Assembly (NCBI GenBank): GCA_002709305.1 | Contig: PAQM01000027.1 | Span: 62,001 to 126,000, forward strand | Reading direction: 5' to 3' | DNA from: Crocinitomicaceae bacterium | Lineage (GTDB): Bacteria > Bacteroidota > Bacteroidia > Flavobacteriales_D > Crocinitomicaceae | DNA length: 64,000 nt | Shown here: positions 1 through 10,927 of the stretch, one piece after another | How the letters are laid out: each line of letters opens with the position of its first letter | Numbering within the stretch: the stretch's first letter is position 1 | Notes under the pieces: model-generated | Told to the model about the DNA's origin: nothing | The model's input: only the letters and a program-made list of their open reading frames with translations | Databases searched by the model: none | Program-made: the position numbers and the translations under genes

Positions 1-3000
1 TAGTATAAAAATTCAATTCTCTAAACAAAGCAAACCATTTTGATTTCTTCAAAATTTTCATCTTTTTCAATGGTGTAATTGGTTTGACATCAAATGAATA
101 ATTGTAGTTCAAGCCTCCTCCCCAGGTTTTTGTCCTATCATAATTTGTATTAAAATTTCTATGAAAATCTTCAGAATAGGCATAATTTGCAGACCAATTA
201 GATAGCCTCCAAAAATGTGGTTTTGCCCCAGCTTTTATTTCTTTACGAACATTTGTAAAATTATAAGATTTACGTTCAGTAAAATCTTGTCCCAACTTAG
301 CCCTCTCTTTCCGAGTTCCCTTATCATACTCTTCTAGTTTAATGTCTGGGTTAAATGGGTCAAACTCAGGGTTAATGATTCCTAACGAATAGCCATAGAA
401 AAATGGTAGTGATACTTTTGCTTGCTTTCCAAAAAATTGTCCTAACTGAACATTAGCATTAAAATCAAATCCTATTTGTTCATTTCTCTGACGATCTTGA
501 ACACGACTTTCTACTGAACCCCAATTAATACCTGAATAACTTCCTGACATGTTAACATTTGCAAAATCAGCAAATTGAACCTGCATTTGAGCAACTGCAG
601 CAGAACCTCCCTCACTTACGAAGTCTGTTAATCTTAATTCATTAACCCATACAATTGCACATTTAGCATCTCCATCATCATCCCAATTATCAATATTGTG
701 TGAGTCCTTATCTGGATTACGAATACCTACCATTATCATTTTTAATGCTTGTAAATTCGGACTCCCTTTTACTTTTATTATTCGTTCAGAATTAGCTGGA
801 TCTACCTTGGAGTATTCTACGACATAAGATGCTAAAGAAGAACCAGAATTAATCAAATCATTACGCTCTTTTTTTAAGTTTAATAAGTCTTGAAAAATAA
901 TTTCCATAAAATTATCTTCTGGCCATATATCAGTATCAATATTTGCCCCCCAAGGCGTAATCTTTAATGGGAATTCATATTCATAATAGTTTTCAGTATA
1001 ATCCGTACCTAAACGAAAAAACAAAGTAACATCATCATTATTTAAAGGTTTTAAAGGGTCTAATTCTTCTGCATGAACAAACATTTTCAATTTTTTATAT
1101 GCTCTAACATCAAACTGTACATTTCGATAAGCCGCCCTTGAATCTCCATCTTGAAGGTCACAAACCTCTAAACTTAAAGATTGTTCATTTAATAGCCTTT
1201 GAAAAGTTTGAGATGGATCAACTTCTTGAGTAATCCCTGGAGGTACTTTATATTCAATTGGAACACGTTTATCATTTTCTTGAATGTTTACTGCTCCAAC
1301 ATTAAACATAGTCAAATTAGGGTCTACAACGACACCTTCGCCAGGTTCCGCTAAATCATCAAAATATCGACGCCATTCACCTCTAATAAACTCCAAACGA
1401 GCAAATCGTAACACAACCTCTTCATCAAATCCTTTCAAGAACATTCTCATAAAACGTATAGATCTAAAGTCATTTATACCATTTACTTTTCTCTCAAAAT
1501 CACGAATTGGTATTTTTAACTGATACCATTTTTCAATATCCCCATTACCTTTATCATATGTTTGAATGTCTGTAATAAAATTTTGCCCCACTTTCATCTG
1601 GCTAGGTCGAAGACTTACCTTATACTGAAAATAACTTTCTGTTTCTGATAAATTATTATCTTGATTTACATCTTCAACGTCTGGAGAATTCGTTCCTAAC
1701 GTTGGATAACCATCAACATTAGCTGAACTAGACATTTCAGTGGTAGGTGAGTTACCTTCCATTCCATTAAACTTCTTATATCTCTCTAGAATATTTAATT
1801 GCTGTGAATCATAGTCATCATCTCTATAATAATTGTAATCATCATTTGAAGGGTCTGAGATAAGACTAGATTTAACCGATGGATCCAATACACTATTATT
1901 CTGAACCCAATTTACATAATCTGAAAAATGTATTTGTTCGTCTAAATTGTTCCAGCCATCTAAGCCAATATCTTGATTAACTCGTGTGCTAGGATCATTG
2001 TCAAATGCATTAACAACAACCTGTTGAGTTGAAACTCTAGCCCAAATAGTTGTATCTAAATTATCTTCAATTGAAGTTCCTTCTGCAGGAAGTCCATTTT
2101 CAAAGCTTTTACGTGAGTCTGGTAAAATATCTTCACTTATGTTTCCTAAATTAAAATACAAATCTCCTCCATTATGTGTTGAATTTGGATCCACATTTTC
2201 AGCATCAGTATTAAAAGGGTCCATAACCCACAATTGAATATACTCTACATTCGTTTGTTCAAAATCTGTTGTCGTTAATGCTCTCATAATACCCCCCCAA
2301 CGATCTTCTGGATTTATAAAAGTCCCATCGGAATTAAAAGTATTAGTCGTATCATAATTATACATTCCTCTTTCCTTTGGGTAATAAGCAACTTCTAACA
2401 TTTGAACATTTTGAATCGAACCATATTGAGGATCCCAATTTGGCCAAATATCCTTCTGATTCACTGCTCTCATCCTACTATCAGATAGTTGCGCTGGATC
2501 ATCAATAATATGCTGAGGTGTAAGATTATTGCTTTGATAAAACAAGGGGTCAATCGTATACCAAGATGTTTTAGACCTCTTATAACCCTCAGACAAATCA
2601 TTGTTTTCTGACTCAGGAAATAAATCAATTTGACCTTGAGGGACAGAAGCTAAATGCCAAGAAGCAATAGATTTCAAGTCAATTGTACTTTGAGCGCCCT
2701 CAAAGTCATCAATATAAGAAGTCCCATCTTTATTAATTGCCTTAGGTTGACCTGGTATTAAATGCGCAAATTCTCCCGTAAAAGAAACTGTTGATTTTTC
2801 TTTTGTAGAAATAATAGGTAAATAATCAACAAGCTTTGTTAAAAAAGGAACCTCTGTATTGTACTGTAAATCTATACCTATAATATTATTTTTAAATGGT
2901 TCACTTCCAATATCAACTTTTTGTGTTACCGGTCTCTCCATCATTCTCATCCAAGTTGCACCAAAATTCAATTTATCGCTAAATCGATGTGCAACACGTG

Positions 3001-5176
3001 CCCCAAATAAAGATTTAGATTGAAATCCAAAAACAGAATTACTCTCAATGGAAATTTTAATAGGTGTATTTGATTCTAAAATACCCGAGTTTAATATTTT
3101 AACACGTCCCAAATTATAATCAACAGTATAATCGACTCCCTCAGTCAATCTAAGACCTCCTGCAGTTACAGTAACAGCTCCCTCTGGCACATTTAAAGCA
3201 TTCAATGGAATGTCAGATGTAATAGAAGATTCATATTCTCCCTTAAAACTAAATCTATTTTTACTTGGTATTTGCTGTGCTGCTGTTTTTGTTGAATCAT
3301 ATAACTCGGTATATGCCACTCTATCAATTATTACGTCAGAAACGCCAGCTTCACTTAACTTATCTGCTAAAGTTTGACCAAATGGTTCTACAGTACTAAA
3401 ATAAACCCGACCATTTCTAGTATTAATAGTTCCCCCATTTTCTGCTCTATTACCATTAAATTGAATCGGTACAAAATCAAAAACACCATCAGAAAAAGGT
3501 TGGTTGTTTTGATTAATTCTATCCATCTCTAATAGAGTTACTAATTGCTTATCATCAATACCTACTATGTTTGTCCCTAAATTTTCTGAAGGAAAGAAAG
3601 GAACCATTAAAGAGGTTGCTGGATTATTGTATAATAAATCTAACCTAAATCCAACTTGACCCACTTGGTATGCTCCAATTGAATAAACATTCTTCATCAT
3701 CAAATCCCATAATTTGTTCTTTGGGTTCGTAATTGTTGGTTTAAGTAACTTCAGTATCAGTGCATCTTGACCATCAATCCCATCAGTAGAAAACTCCCCT
3801 ACTTGGTATGTTTCACCTCTATATGTATACTCATATGCAACAGCTAAAACCTGATCATTATTCAAAGGAAGGTTCAAAGAAATAAAACCTAACTGTGCGT
3901 TATAGGTAAATTCCTGTTCAGTTAACTTTCTTGCATTCTCTACTTTCTCATAATTAACAGCTTGTTCAAATGGACCTGGTTGAGATGCTTGACTACTTAA
4001 TGAAGCAACTGAATTAACAAATGTTCTAATATTAGGTTCATCAACTGAAGCCCACTGATAAATGCCATTAGCATTATTCGATGGAAGTTCTGTTACAGAA
4101 TAAGAGCCTGGGTTACCTTCACAATTAGATTCTTTTGCTTCCCCTAAATCAGTAAACCCAATGATATTTCTTGTATTATCAGTTTTGTTTGTTGTATTGG
4201 TTAACCAAACTTCAATTCGATTGATGTTTATAGTTGAATTTACTATTGGGACTGTTGACATGCCTTCATCATAATGATCTTTATAATAAAGATTTAAAAA
4301 ATAATGTCTATTTGCTTCATAATTATCAGCTGTCAATTCAAATTCTTGGACTTGTGCTTTGCCTGCTACATTTATCTCCTCACGTCTACCTTTTGAAGAT
4401 GCCGCAATCAGATCAACCGTGGTTTTCCCAAACTTTAATTGAGTACTAGCACCAAATAACGTTTGAGACCCTTGAATTAAAGAAGTCGGCAAATCCATTG
4501 CAACATTTCCTAGAGCAATCTTTTGGATAATCTGGTCTTCATTACCAGTGTATTCAAGAGTTGAAACGTTATCAAATTCAAATGCTGCCTGAGTGTTGTA
4601 ACTAACTCCTAATTTTAATTTTGTTCCAATTTGCCCAACCAAATTCAAATTAATCTGTTGATTAAAATCAAATCGAGTAACCTTTCTTTGCCTTACAGGG
4701 ATTAATGGGTTGTCATATCTAGACGAATTGACACCAAAAGACAATTCTACACTACCTTGAGGACGAATTGTAATTTGATCAGAACCAAAAAAATTTTCAA
4801 ATATTTTACTGCCTATTTTAATTGGGAATTCCAATGGCTGGTTCTCTGCTGTCTGTTCCTCAATTTTTTCTTTCCAATTATCTTGTAATGCTTTTTTTCT
4901 TTCAAATTCAATATATTCATCAAGAGTCATCATAGAAGGGTTTCTAAAATTTAAATTCCCTATGGTCTCCTGAAAAACATATGTCCCTGTTGAAGGGTCA
5001 TAAACAATAGATGGCTGAACTGAACTGGGATCCCCTAAATCAAAACTATGAATAGTAGTTTGAGTAGGATCATAATTATTAAAAATAGGATAAATTAATG
5101 TATCCTGTCCAAAACTTAGTGAGACAAAGAATAATAAAAAAATAAAAGTTATATGTAACTTTTTAATTATAAACAA
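1..5176 (-). CDS. sprA: SprA, T9SS outer-membrane translocon (3' end off window)
   Basis: This is the giant outer-membrane pore of the type IX secretion system, also needed for gliding in flavobacteria. It is absent from the supplied ORF track because it has no stop inside the window and no ATG at its 5' end. Translating the minus strand gives an uninterrupted frame of about 1,725 codons, beginning with a signal-peptide-like stretch (KKLHITFIFLLFFVSLSFGQ) and followed by SprA-typical segments such as RNPSMMTLDEYIEFERKK, ITIRPQGSVELSFGVN and KLKLGVSYNT. SprA proteins are usually about 2,400 residues, so roughly a quarter lies beyond position 1. The only plausible starts are TTG at 5176 or ATT at 5164; TTG is chosen, which puts the gene directly after the ruvA stop codon. 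The ruvA-sprA adjacency suggests cotranscription. Family assignment is strong; the exact start is uncertain. Confidence 0.93.
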   Translation of the reverse strand, partial: MFIIKKLHITFIFLLFFVSLSFGQDTLIYPIFNNYDPTQTTIHSFDLGDPSSVQPSIVYDPSTGTYVFQETIGNLNFRNPSMMTLDEYIEFERKKALQDNWKEKIEEQTAENQPLEFPIKIGSKIFENFFGSDQITIRPQGSVELSFGVNSSRYDNPLIPVRQRKVTRFDFNQQINLNLVGQIGTKLKLGVSYNTQAAFEFDNVSTLEYTGNEDQIIQKIALGNVAMDLPTSLIQGSQTLFGASTQLKFGKTTVDLIAASSKGRREEINVAGKAQVQEFELTADNYEANRHYFLNLYYKDHYDEGMSTVPIVNSTININRIEVWLTNTTNKTDNTRNIIGFTDLGEAKESNCEGNPGSYSVTELPSNNANGIYQWASVDEPNIRTFVNSVASLSSQASQPGPFEQAVNYEKVENARKLTEQEFTYNAQLGFISLNLPLNNDQVLAVAYEYTYRGETYQVGEFSTDGIDGQDALILKLLKPTITNPKNKLWDLMMKNVYSIGAYQVGQVGFRLDLLYNNPATSLMVPFFPSENLGTNIVGIDDKQLVTLLEMDRINQNNQPFSDGVFDFVPIQFNGNRAENGGTINTRNGRVYFSTVEPFGQTLADKLSEAGVSDVIIDRVAYTELYDSTKTAAQQIPSKNRFSFKGEYESSITSDIPLNALNVPEGAVTVTAGGLRLTEGVDYTVDYNLGRVKILNSGILESNTPIKISIESNSVFGFQSKSLFGARVAHRFSDKLNFGATWMRMMERPVTQKVDIGSEPFKNNIIGIDLQYNTEVPFLTKLVDYLPIISTKEKSTVSFTGEFAHLIPGQPKAINKDGTSYIDDFEGAQSTIDLKSIASWHLASVPQGQIDLFPESENNDLSEGYKRSKTSWYTIDPLFYQSNNLTPQHIIDDPAQLSDSRMRAVNQKDIWPNWDPQYGSIQNVQMLEVAYYPKERGMYNYDTTNTFNSDGTFINPEDRWGGIMRALTTTDFEQTNVEYIQLWVMDPFNTDAENVDPNSTHNGGDLYFNLGNISEDILPDSRKSFENGLPAEGTSIEDNLDTTIWARVSTQQVVVNAFDNDPSTRVNQDIGLDGWNNLDEQIHFSDYVNWVQNNSVLDPSVKSSLISDPSNDDYNYYRDDDYDSQQLNILERYKKFNGMEGNSPTTEMSSSANVDGYPTLGTNSPDVEDVNQDNNLSETESYFQYKVSLRPSQMKVGQNFITDIQTYDKGNGDIEKWYQLKIPIRDFERKVNGINDFRSIRFMRMFLKGFDEEVVLRFARLEFIRGEWRRYFDDLAEPGEGVVVDPNLTMFNVGAVNIQENDKRVPIEYKVPPGITQEVDPSQTFQRLLNEQSLSLEVCDLQDGDSRAAYRNVQFDVRAYKKLKMFVHAEELDPLKPLNNDDVTLFFRLGTDYTENYYEYEFPLKITPWGANIDTDIWPEDNFMEIIFQDLLNLKKERNDLINSGSSLASYVVEYSKVDPANSERIIKVKGSPNLQALKMIMVGIRNPDKDSHNIDNWDDDGDAKCAIVWVNELRLTDFVSEGGSAAVAQMQVQFADFANVNMSGSYSGINWGSVESRVQDRQRNEQIGFDFNANVQLGQFFGKQAKVSLPFFYGYSLGIINPEFDPFNPDIKLEEYDKGTRKERAKLGQDFTERKSYNFTNVRKEIKAGAKPHFWRLSNWSANYAYSEDFHRNFNTNYDRTKTWGGGLNYNYSFDVKPITPLKKMKILKKSKWFALFRELNFYT

Positions 5177-5177
5177 A

Positions 5178-5753
5178 CTATAGTATTTTCAACGCTTTCT
5201 TAATCAACTGTTCAACTGAATCTTCTCCTGACCCAATCTTATTAATTGCTTTATCCGCAGATTTTTTATCAAAACCTAAAGAAACCAATGCATTTAACGC
5301 ATCAAATTGATTAGTATTGTTTGAATTGAAAATATTTTCATTTGAAAATGCCATTTTTGTCATTTTATCCTTTAAGTCTACAATAACACGTTGAGCTGTT
5401 TTCCCTCCTATACCTTTTATCCCTTGAATTGTAATAACATCTTCTGATTGAATAGCTAAAGCTATTTCTTCTGGCAATAACGATGACAGCATAAGCATTG
5501 CCGTGTTTGGACCAATGCCGGAAACTGAGACTAAATGATTAAACATTTCTCGCTCTACAATATCAGCAAAACCAAATAAAATTTGAGCATCTTCACGAAC
5601 AACTAATTTCGTGTATATACGAATATTCTCTTCGGAGCCTAAAGAAGTAAAAGTATTTAATGAGATTTTTACTTCATAACCTACTCCACCACAATCAATA
5701 ACTAAATCTGTTGGGTTCTTTTCTATTAATCTTCCTTTAAGTTGTCCTATCAT
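5178..5753 (-). CDS. ruvA: Holliday junction branch migration protein RuvA
   Basis: RuvA binds four-way DNA junctions as a tetramer and loads the RuvB helicase during recombinational repair. The 191-residue length is normal. Residues 1-62 form the OB-fold domain (starts MIGQLKGRLIEK, with CGGVGYEV). Two helix-hairpin-helix motifs follow, VSVSGIGPNTAM at about 77 and IKGIGGKTAQRV at about 110. The last 45 residues (NALVSLGFDKKSADKAI) are the RuvB-contacting domain III. It follows maeB by 2 bp and is followed at once by sprA, so the three look cotranscribed. No ruvB or ruvC is in the window. Confidence 0.97.
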   Translation of the reverse strand: MIGQLKGRLIEKNPTDLVIDCGGVGYEVKISLNTFTSLGSEENIRIYTKLVVREDAQILFGFADIVEREMFNHLVSVSGIGPNTAMLMLSSLLPEEIALAIQSEDVITIQGIKGIGGKTAQRVIVDLKDKMTKMAFSNENIFNSNNTNQFDALNALVSLGFDKKSADKAINKIGSGEDSVEQLIKKALKIL

Positions 5754-5755
5754 TT

Positions 5756-8023
5756 TTATTTGTTTTGAGCATCTACAACTGCAACTTTAACCATATTAAT
5801 TATTTCACGAACAGAAGACCCCATCTGTAAAACATGAATAGATTTTTTCAAGCCGACAAGCACTGGTCCAACAGCATCTCCTTCAATCATTTCTTGTAAA
5901 AGTTTATATGCTATATTTCCCGAAGATAAATTTGGGAATATTAATGTGTTTACCTTCTTATTAGCCAAAGTAGAAAAAGAAAATTGTTCATTCATTAACG
6001 TATTATTTAATGCAAAGTTCGCTTGAACTTCTCCGTCAATAATTAAATTTGGATCTTTTGATTTAATAATAGTAACTGCTTCAGACATTTTTTTTGCATC
6101 ATCACCAATGGCTGAACCGAAATTAGAATAACTTAATAAAGCTACTCTTGGTGTAATTTTAAAACTACGAATTGTTTTTGCAACATTTGATGTTATCTCT
6201 GCAATATCTTTTGCAGTAGGATTTAGATTTATTGTTGTGTCGGCAAGAAATAATGGGCCACGTTTAGTATTTAAGATATACATACCCGCTACTTTTGTAA
6301 TTCCTTTTTGAAGTCCAACCGTATGAAGCGCTGGTCTAAGAATATCTCGATAATTACGAGTAATCCCTGATATCATTGCATCAGCGTCTCCTGTTTCAAC
6401 CATCATTACTCCAAAATGATTCCGTTCTCGCATTACTTGAATTGCTTCATACTCTGTAACACCTTTTCTCATCCTTTTTTTAAAAAACTCTAATCCAAAT
6501 TTCACACGACGTGATTTTTCTTCTTCTGATTTTGGATCAATTATTTCAATCTCTGAAAATTCAATACTATACTCTTCAATTAAGGACTCTATTTTTTTTC
6601 GGTTTCCTAATAAAATTGGAATTGCTACTCCCTCTTCAAAAGATGTTTGAGCTGCCTTTAAAATTTTAACATTATCTGCTTCAGCAAATACTAAACGCTT
6701 AGGAAAACGTTGGGCTTTTTCTGTAATATTTCGAATTAACTTATTATCTAGCCCCAATCGGTTTTTCAACTCCATTTCGTATGCCTCCCAATCTTTAATT
6801 GGATCTAAAGCAACTCCTGAATCAATAGCAGCCTTAGCAACAGCTGGTGCAACATAATAAATCAACCTTTGGTCTAGTGGTTTTGGAATAATTTGCTCTC
6901 TACCAAAAGAAATATTCTTCTCTCCATATGCCTCAACTACTTCTTCGGGTATTGATTCCTTCGCTAAAGCTGCAATTGCCTTTACTGCGGCCAACTTCAT
7001 CTCTTCATTGATCGTTTTGGCTCTTACATCTAAAGCTCCTCTAAAAATAAAAGGGAAACCTAACACGTTATTAACTTGATTAGGGTGATCTGATCTTCCT
7101 GTAGCCATTATAATATCTGTTCGAACTGAAGTTGCGTCTTTATATGAAATCTCTGGGTCAGGATTAGCTAAAGCAAAAACAATAGGATCTTTTGCCATTT
7201 TTTTTATCATCTCTTTGTCAACAAGTCCACCCTTAGAAAGACCAAGAAAAACATCTGCTTTTTTAAATGCATCAACAAATTTTATATCCTTAGTGTGATT
7301 TTGAGAGAATATTTGCTTTTGAGCATCTAGGTCTTTTCGGCCTCTATGTATTAGGCCTTTCGAGTCAAACATATAAATGTTATGAATTTTTGCCCCGAGA
7401 GAACAATATAACTTAGCACAAGAAAGTGCTGATGCACCCGCTCCAGAAATAACAATTTTAATTTTCTCTATTTTTTTTCTCGCTAATTCTAATGCATTTA
7501 ACAATGCTGCAGATGAAATTATAGCTGTACCATGTTGATCATCATGCATAATAGGTATATCCAGTTCCGCTTTTAACCTTTCTTCTATTTCAAAGGCCTC
7601 TGGTGCCTTAATGTCTTCTAAATTAATCCCTCCAAAAGTAGGTGCTATAGACTTTACGGTTTGAATAAAGGTTTCAGGGTCAGATGCATCTACCTCAATA
7701 TCAAAAACATCAATATCAGCAAAAATTTTAAAAAGAAGTCCTTTCCCTTCCATAACTGGCTTCGATGCTGTAGGACCTATATTGCCAAGACCAAGAACAG
7801 CAGTACCATTTGATATTACAGCAACAAGATTCCCTTTACTTGTATACTTATATACATTATCTGTATTTTTACTAATCTCTATACAGGGTTCTGCAACACC
7901 TGGAGAATAGGCTAAAGACAAATCTCTCTGAGAAGTATATGGCTTAGTTGGTATGACTTCTATCTTACCAGGCTTACCTGAAGAATGATAATCAAGTGCA
8001 TCTTTTTTTCTCATTTTTGACAT
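5756..8023 (-). CDS. maeB: NADP-dependent malic enzyme with phosphotransacetylase-like C-terminal domain
   Basis: It oxidatively decarboxylates malate to pyruvate with reduction of NADP, supplying NADPH in the cytosol. The 755-residue length and two-part architecture fit the MaeB type. Residues 1-425 are the malic enzyme ([32 protein letters not shown]; the dinucleotide-binding [14 protein letters not shown] near 195; HDDQHGTAI). Residues from about 430 to the end resemble phosphate acetyltransferase ([33 protein letters not shown]); in this family that domain is regulatory, binding acetyl-CoA, rather than catalytic. The C-terminal region shows no break. It probably heads the maeB-ruvA-sprA unit. 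Confidence 0.95.
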   Translation of the reverse strand: MSKMRKKDALDYHSSGKPGKIEVIPTKPYTSQRDLSLAYSPGVAEPCIEISKNTDNVYKYTSKGNLVAVISNGTAVLGLGNIGPTASKPVMEGKGLLFKIFADIDVFDIEVDASDPETFIQTVKSIAPTFGGINLEDIKAPEAFEIEERLKAELDIPIMHDDQHGTAIISSAALLNALELARKKIEKIKIVISGAGASALSCAKLYCSLGAKIHNIYMFDSKGLIHRGRKDLDAQKQIFSQNHTKDIKFVDAFKKADVFLGLSKGGLVDKEMIKKMAKDPIVFALANPDPEISYKDATSVRTDIIMATGRSDHPNQVNNVLGFPFIFRGALDVRAKTINEEMKLAAVKAIAALAKESIPEEVVEAYGEKNISFGREQIIPKPLDQRLIYYVAPAVAKAAIDSGVALDPIKDWEAYEMELKNRLGLDNKLIRNITEKAQRFPKRLVFAEADNVKILKAAQTSFEEGVAIPILLGNRKKIESLIEEYSIEFSEIEIIDPKSEEEKSRRVKFGLEFFKKRMRKGVTEYEAIQVMRERNHFGVMMVETGDADAMISGITRNYRDILRPALHTVGLQKGITKVAGMYILNTKRGPLFLADTTINLNPTAKDIAEITSNVAKTIRSFKITPRVALLSYSNFGSAIGDDAKKMSEAVTIIKSKDPNLIIDGEVQANFALNNTLMNEQFSFSTLANKKVNTLIFPNLSSGNIAYKLLQEMIEGDAVGPVLVGLKKSIHVLQMGSSVREIINMVKVAVVDAQNK

Positions 8024-8131
8024 ATTAGATTTTTGGGGCCAATAAAAATAGTAAAACCATTTGTAACAGCTTAAAAAAAGGTTAATAAGATAGTGTTTGC
8101 GTTAGAAGATGTTAGCACTAGAAAATTCTTC

Positions 8132-8884
8132 TTACTTTGTTTTTTTTAAAATCTCTTTTACATAATTTTCTATTGCTCCAGTCATAGATGGTGCGTTAGG
8201 CTGTGGCGCATGTAAGTCTAGTCTTAATTTATTTTTAACAATAGCATTCGCAGTTGTCGGTCCAAAGGCTGCAATAATTGTTTTATTTTGTTTAAAATTA
8301 GGGAAGTTTTTTAACAAAGACTCTATACCTCCAGGACTGTAAAAAACAAGCATATCATAATAAACATTCTCTAAATCTGACAAATCAGAAGCGACCGTTT
8401 TATATATAACAGCCTTTGTGAAACTAAAATCATTCGCTTCTAAAGTTGACGGAATAGTATCCCTTAAGATATCTGTACAAGGTAATAAAAATTGATTATT
8501 TCTATGCTTCTTTAAAACATCTACTAGATCTACTATTGTTTGCTTACCAAAAAAAATCTTTCTTTTTCTATAAGCAACATATTTTTGTAAATAGTAAGCA
8601 ACAGCTTCAGATATACAAAAATATTTCATAGCATCTGGCACTTGAAATCTCATTTCTTGAGAAATTCTAAAATAATGGTCTACAGCGGTCTTTGAAGTCA
8701 AAATAACTGCAGTATGATTCTTTAGATCAATCTTCTGTTTCCTAAACTCTTGTGCTTTTATTCCTTCAACTTGAATAAAAGACCTAAAATCAATTTGAAG
8801 ATTATATTTTTTTGCCAAATCAAAATACGGAGATTTTTTACCCTCTGGTTTTGGTTGCGATACCAATATAGTTTTAAGTGCCAA
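8132..8884 (-). CDS. hemD: uroporphyrinogen-III synthase
   Basis: HemD closes hydroxymethylbilane into uroporphyrinogen III, the branch-point of haem and sirohaem synthesis. The family is poorly conserved, so the call rests on the Bacteroidota-type pattern: an N-terminal ILVSQPKPEGKKSPYFDLA, the central AVILTSKTAVDHYFRI, FLLPCTDILRDTIPSTL, and the C-terminal VFYSPGGIESLLKNFP followed by IAAFGPTTANAI. Length (250) matches the phylum. The upstream DUF4271 gene lies 32 bp away on the same strand, a pairing common in this phylum. No other haem genes are nearby. Confidence 0.88.
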   Translation of the reverse strand: MALKTILVSQPKPEGKKSPYFDLAKKYNLQIDFRSFIQVEGIKAQEFRKQKIDLKNHTAVILTSKTAVDHYFRISQEMRFQVPDAMKYFCISEAVAYYLQKYVAYRKRKIFFGKQTIVDLVDVLKKHRNNQFLLPCTDILRDTIPSTLEANDFSFTKAVIYKTVASDLSDLENVYYDMLVFYSPGGIESLLKNFPNFKQNKTIIAAFGPTTANAIVKNKLRLDLHAPQPNAPSMTGAIENYVKEILKKTK

Positions 8885-8916
8885 TTTGTTTCGATTTTAA
8901 TTTAAACCTCTTATTC

Positions 8917-9609
8917 TCAGACGAAATAACCAGATATAAAATAATATCCAATAACGTATGGTAGAATTTCGAGGGTGCAAAAATACAAAATTATGTAATA
9001 AAATGAAACCCCCTGAGTATATACTATCACAAAACTTTTAAATAACCTGTATGTATTCTCTATAAAAAATGATATTAAAATTAATTTTAATAAAAACTCT
9101 TCGGGAAAAGAAATAAGGACAAAAAATAAAGTGAAAACAAAGTAAAAAAGGCCTAGAAACTGAGCTCCGACAACTTTCATTACAACTAATTCTAACAAAA
9201 AAAAATTTTCTCCAGAAAGAATACTAACAAGATACATAAACCCTATTGGAAGAAAAAATAAAATAAAAGGAATTAATATTAAATAATATATCCCATTTTG
9301 ATTACTCAAAGTATCAAAAAAAATTAATAATATAGTTATTGAAGAAACAATATAGTTAAATACTAAAAAGATTGAATCCCCTTTTTTCACTGGGTAAACA
9401 TCTCTAATGTGTAGTCTCAATCCCTTAATCTTTATAAATGATTTCAACATAAGAAAATAAACATCTGTTTTAACTAACCTAGCGATAGATAAGAATAAAA
9501 AAGATAGAAATAAACCAACCACTATAATTATATTTATAGGGGCCTCACGATAAATCAATTCACCAGGGGTTTTACTTATAAAAAATAATGCTATTTGAAA
9601 AAAACACAT
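8917..9609 (-). CDS. DUF4271-type integral membrane protein
   Basis: This 230-residue protein is almost entirely hydrophobic with about six or seven predicted membrane spans (for example IIIVVGLFLSFLFLSIARL, IPFILFFLPIGFMYLVSI, FLGLFYFVFTLFFVLISF). Size, hydrophobic pattern and position directly upstream of hemD match the DUF4271 family of Bacteroidota. The function of that family is not known. A link to haem or the envelope would be inference from gene order only. The ATG at 9609 opens onto an acidic/aromatic N-terminus without a signal peptide. Confidence 0.72.
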   Translation of the reverse strand: MCFFQIALFFISKTPGELIYREAPINIIIVVGLFLSFLFLSIARLVKTDVYFLMLKSFIKIKGLRLHIRDVYPVKKGDSIFLVFNYIVSSITILLIFFDTLSNQNGIYYLILIPFILFFLPIGFMYLVSILSGENFFLLELVVMKVVGAQFLGLFYFVFTLFFVLISFPEEFLLKLILISFFIENTYRLFKSFVIVYTQGVSFYYIILYFCTLEILPYVIGYYFISGYFV

Positions 9610-9717
9610 TGATTCACACTTCTTATTTCGAATATAAGAAAGATATTATGGTAAATCTAAAACAGACAAAAAATATCACTAAATTTGTTCTTATTACACA
9701 TTATTATAACAACAAAT

Positions 9718-10902
9718 ATGAAAACCGATTTATACATACATCCTGATTATTATAATATGGATAGTATGCTTTCTGAAGAACATAAGTTAATTAGAGAAGC
9801 AACAAGATCTTGGGTAAAAAAAGAAGTCGTTCCAATTATTGATGAAAACTACGAAAATGCTACATTCCCAAATCATATAATCCCTGGATTAGGAGAAGTT
9901 GGTGCTTTTGGGCCCTATATCCCTGAAAAATATGGTGGCCCAGGATTAGATCAAATTTCTTATGGTTTAATAATGCAAGAACTTGAAAGATGTGATTCTG
10001 GATTAAGATCTACTGCCTCAGTTCAGAGCTCTTTAGTTATGTATCCCATATATAGTTGGGGTAGTGAAGAACAAAAGGAAAAATACTTACCAAAATTAGC
10101 TACTGGTGAAATGATTGGCTGTTTTGGCTTAACAGAACCTGATTTCGGATCGAATCCTGGTGGTATGTTGTCTAATTATAAAGATTCAGGAGATCATGTT
10201 GTTCTTAATGGTTCTAAAATGTGGATATCTAATGCTCCATTTGCAGATATCGCTGTAGTTTGGGCTAAAAATGAAGATGGAAGAATTCATGGATTAATTG
10301 TTGAGAGAGGAATGGAAGGATTCTCAACACCTGAGATGCATGGGAAACTTTCACTTAGAGCTTCTGCAACAGGAGAATTAATCTTTGACAATGTAAAAGT
10401 ACCAAAAACAAATATCCTTCCGGGTAAATCTGGATTAGGAGCTCCGTTGAAATGTTTAGATTCTGCTCGCTATGGTATTGCATGGGGTACGCTTGGAGCA
10501 GCTATGGATTGTTACGATCAGGCTCTAAGATATTCTAAAGAGAGAACACAGTTTGGGACCCCAATTGCTAGCTTTCAATTAATTCAGAAGAAATTAGCTG
10601 AAATGATAACAGAAATAACTAAAGCACAATTACTAACACTTAGACTAGGTCAATTAAGAAATGAAGGTAAAGCAACATCTGCTCAAATTTCTATGGCTAA
10701 ACGTAACAACTGTGAAATAGCATTAAACATTGCTCGAGAAGCTCGCCAGATTCATGGCGCAATGGGCATTACTGATGAATATTCTATAATGCGTCATATG
10801 GCAAACCTTGAATCTGTTATCACATATGAAGGCACACACGATATTCATCTATTAATAACAGGAATGGATGTGACTGGTATTCCTGCTTTTAAAAAAGAAT
10901 AA
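9718..10902 (+). CDS. acyl-CoA dehydrogenase, glutaryl-CoA dehydrogenase type
   Basis: The protein is a flavin-dependent acyl-CoA dehydrogenase closest in motif content to glutaryl-CoA dehydrogenase, which oxidises and decarboxylates glutaryl-CoA in lysine and tryptophan breakdown. Supporting stretches are CDSGLRSTASVQSSLVMYPI, GCFGLTEPDFGSNPG, SARYGIAWGTLGAAMDCY, RTQFGTPIASFQLIQKKLA and the C-terminal TYEGTHDIHLLI, whose Glu (about 371) aligns with the catalytic base. The track start at 9685 is a TTG; the ATG at 9718 gives a standard 394-residue protein (MKTDLYIHPDYYNMDS). A TAAATTTG box at 9680-9687 may be its -7 element. The downstream PLP enzyme begins 25 bp later. Confidence 0.9.
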   Translation: MKTDLYIHPDYYNMDSMLSEEHKLIREATRSWVKKEVVPIIDENYENATFPNHIIPGLGEVGAFGPYIPEKYGGPGLDQISYGLIMQELERCDSGLRSTASVQSSLVMYPIYSWGSEEQKEKYLPKLATGEMIGCFGLTEPDFGSNPGGMLSNYKDSGDHVVLNGSKMWISNAPFADIAVVWAKNEDGRIHGLIVERGMEGFSTPEMHGKLSLRASATGELIFDNVKVPKTNILPGKSGLGAPLKCLDSARYGIAWGTLGAAMDCYDQALRYSKERTQFGTPIASFQLIQKKLAEMITEITKAQLLTLRLGQLRNEGKATSAQISMAKRNNCEIALNIAREARQIHGAMGITDEYSIMRHMANLESVITYEGTHDIHLLITGMDVTGIPAFKKE

Positions 10903-10927
10903 ACAGAATAATATAAATTCTATTTAA

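Noticed and set aside
1284-4449. Plus-strand ORFs 1284-1523 and 4234-4449
   Set aside because: They are antisense shadows of sprA, which is open on the minus strand throughout and carries strong family motifs.
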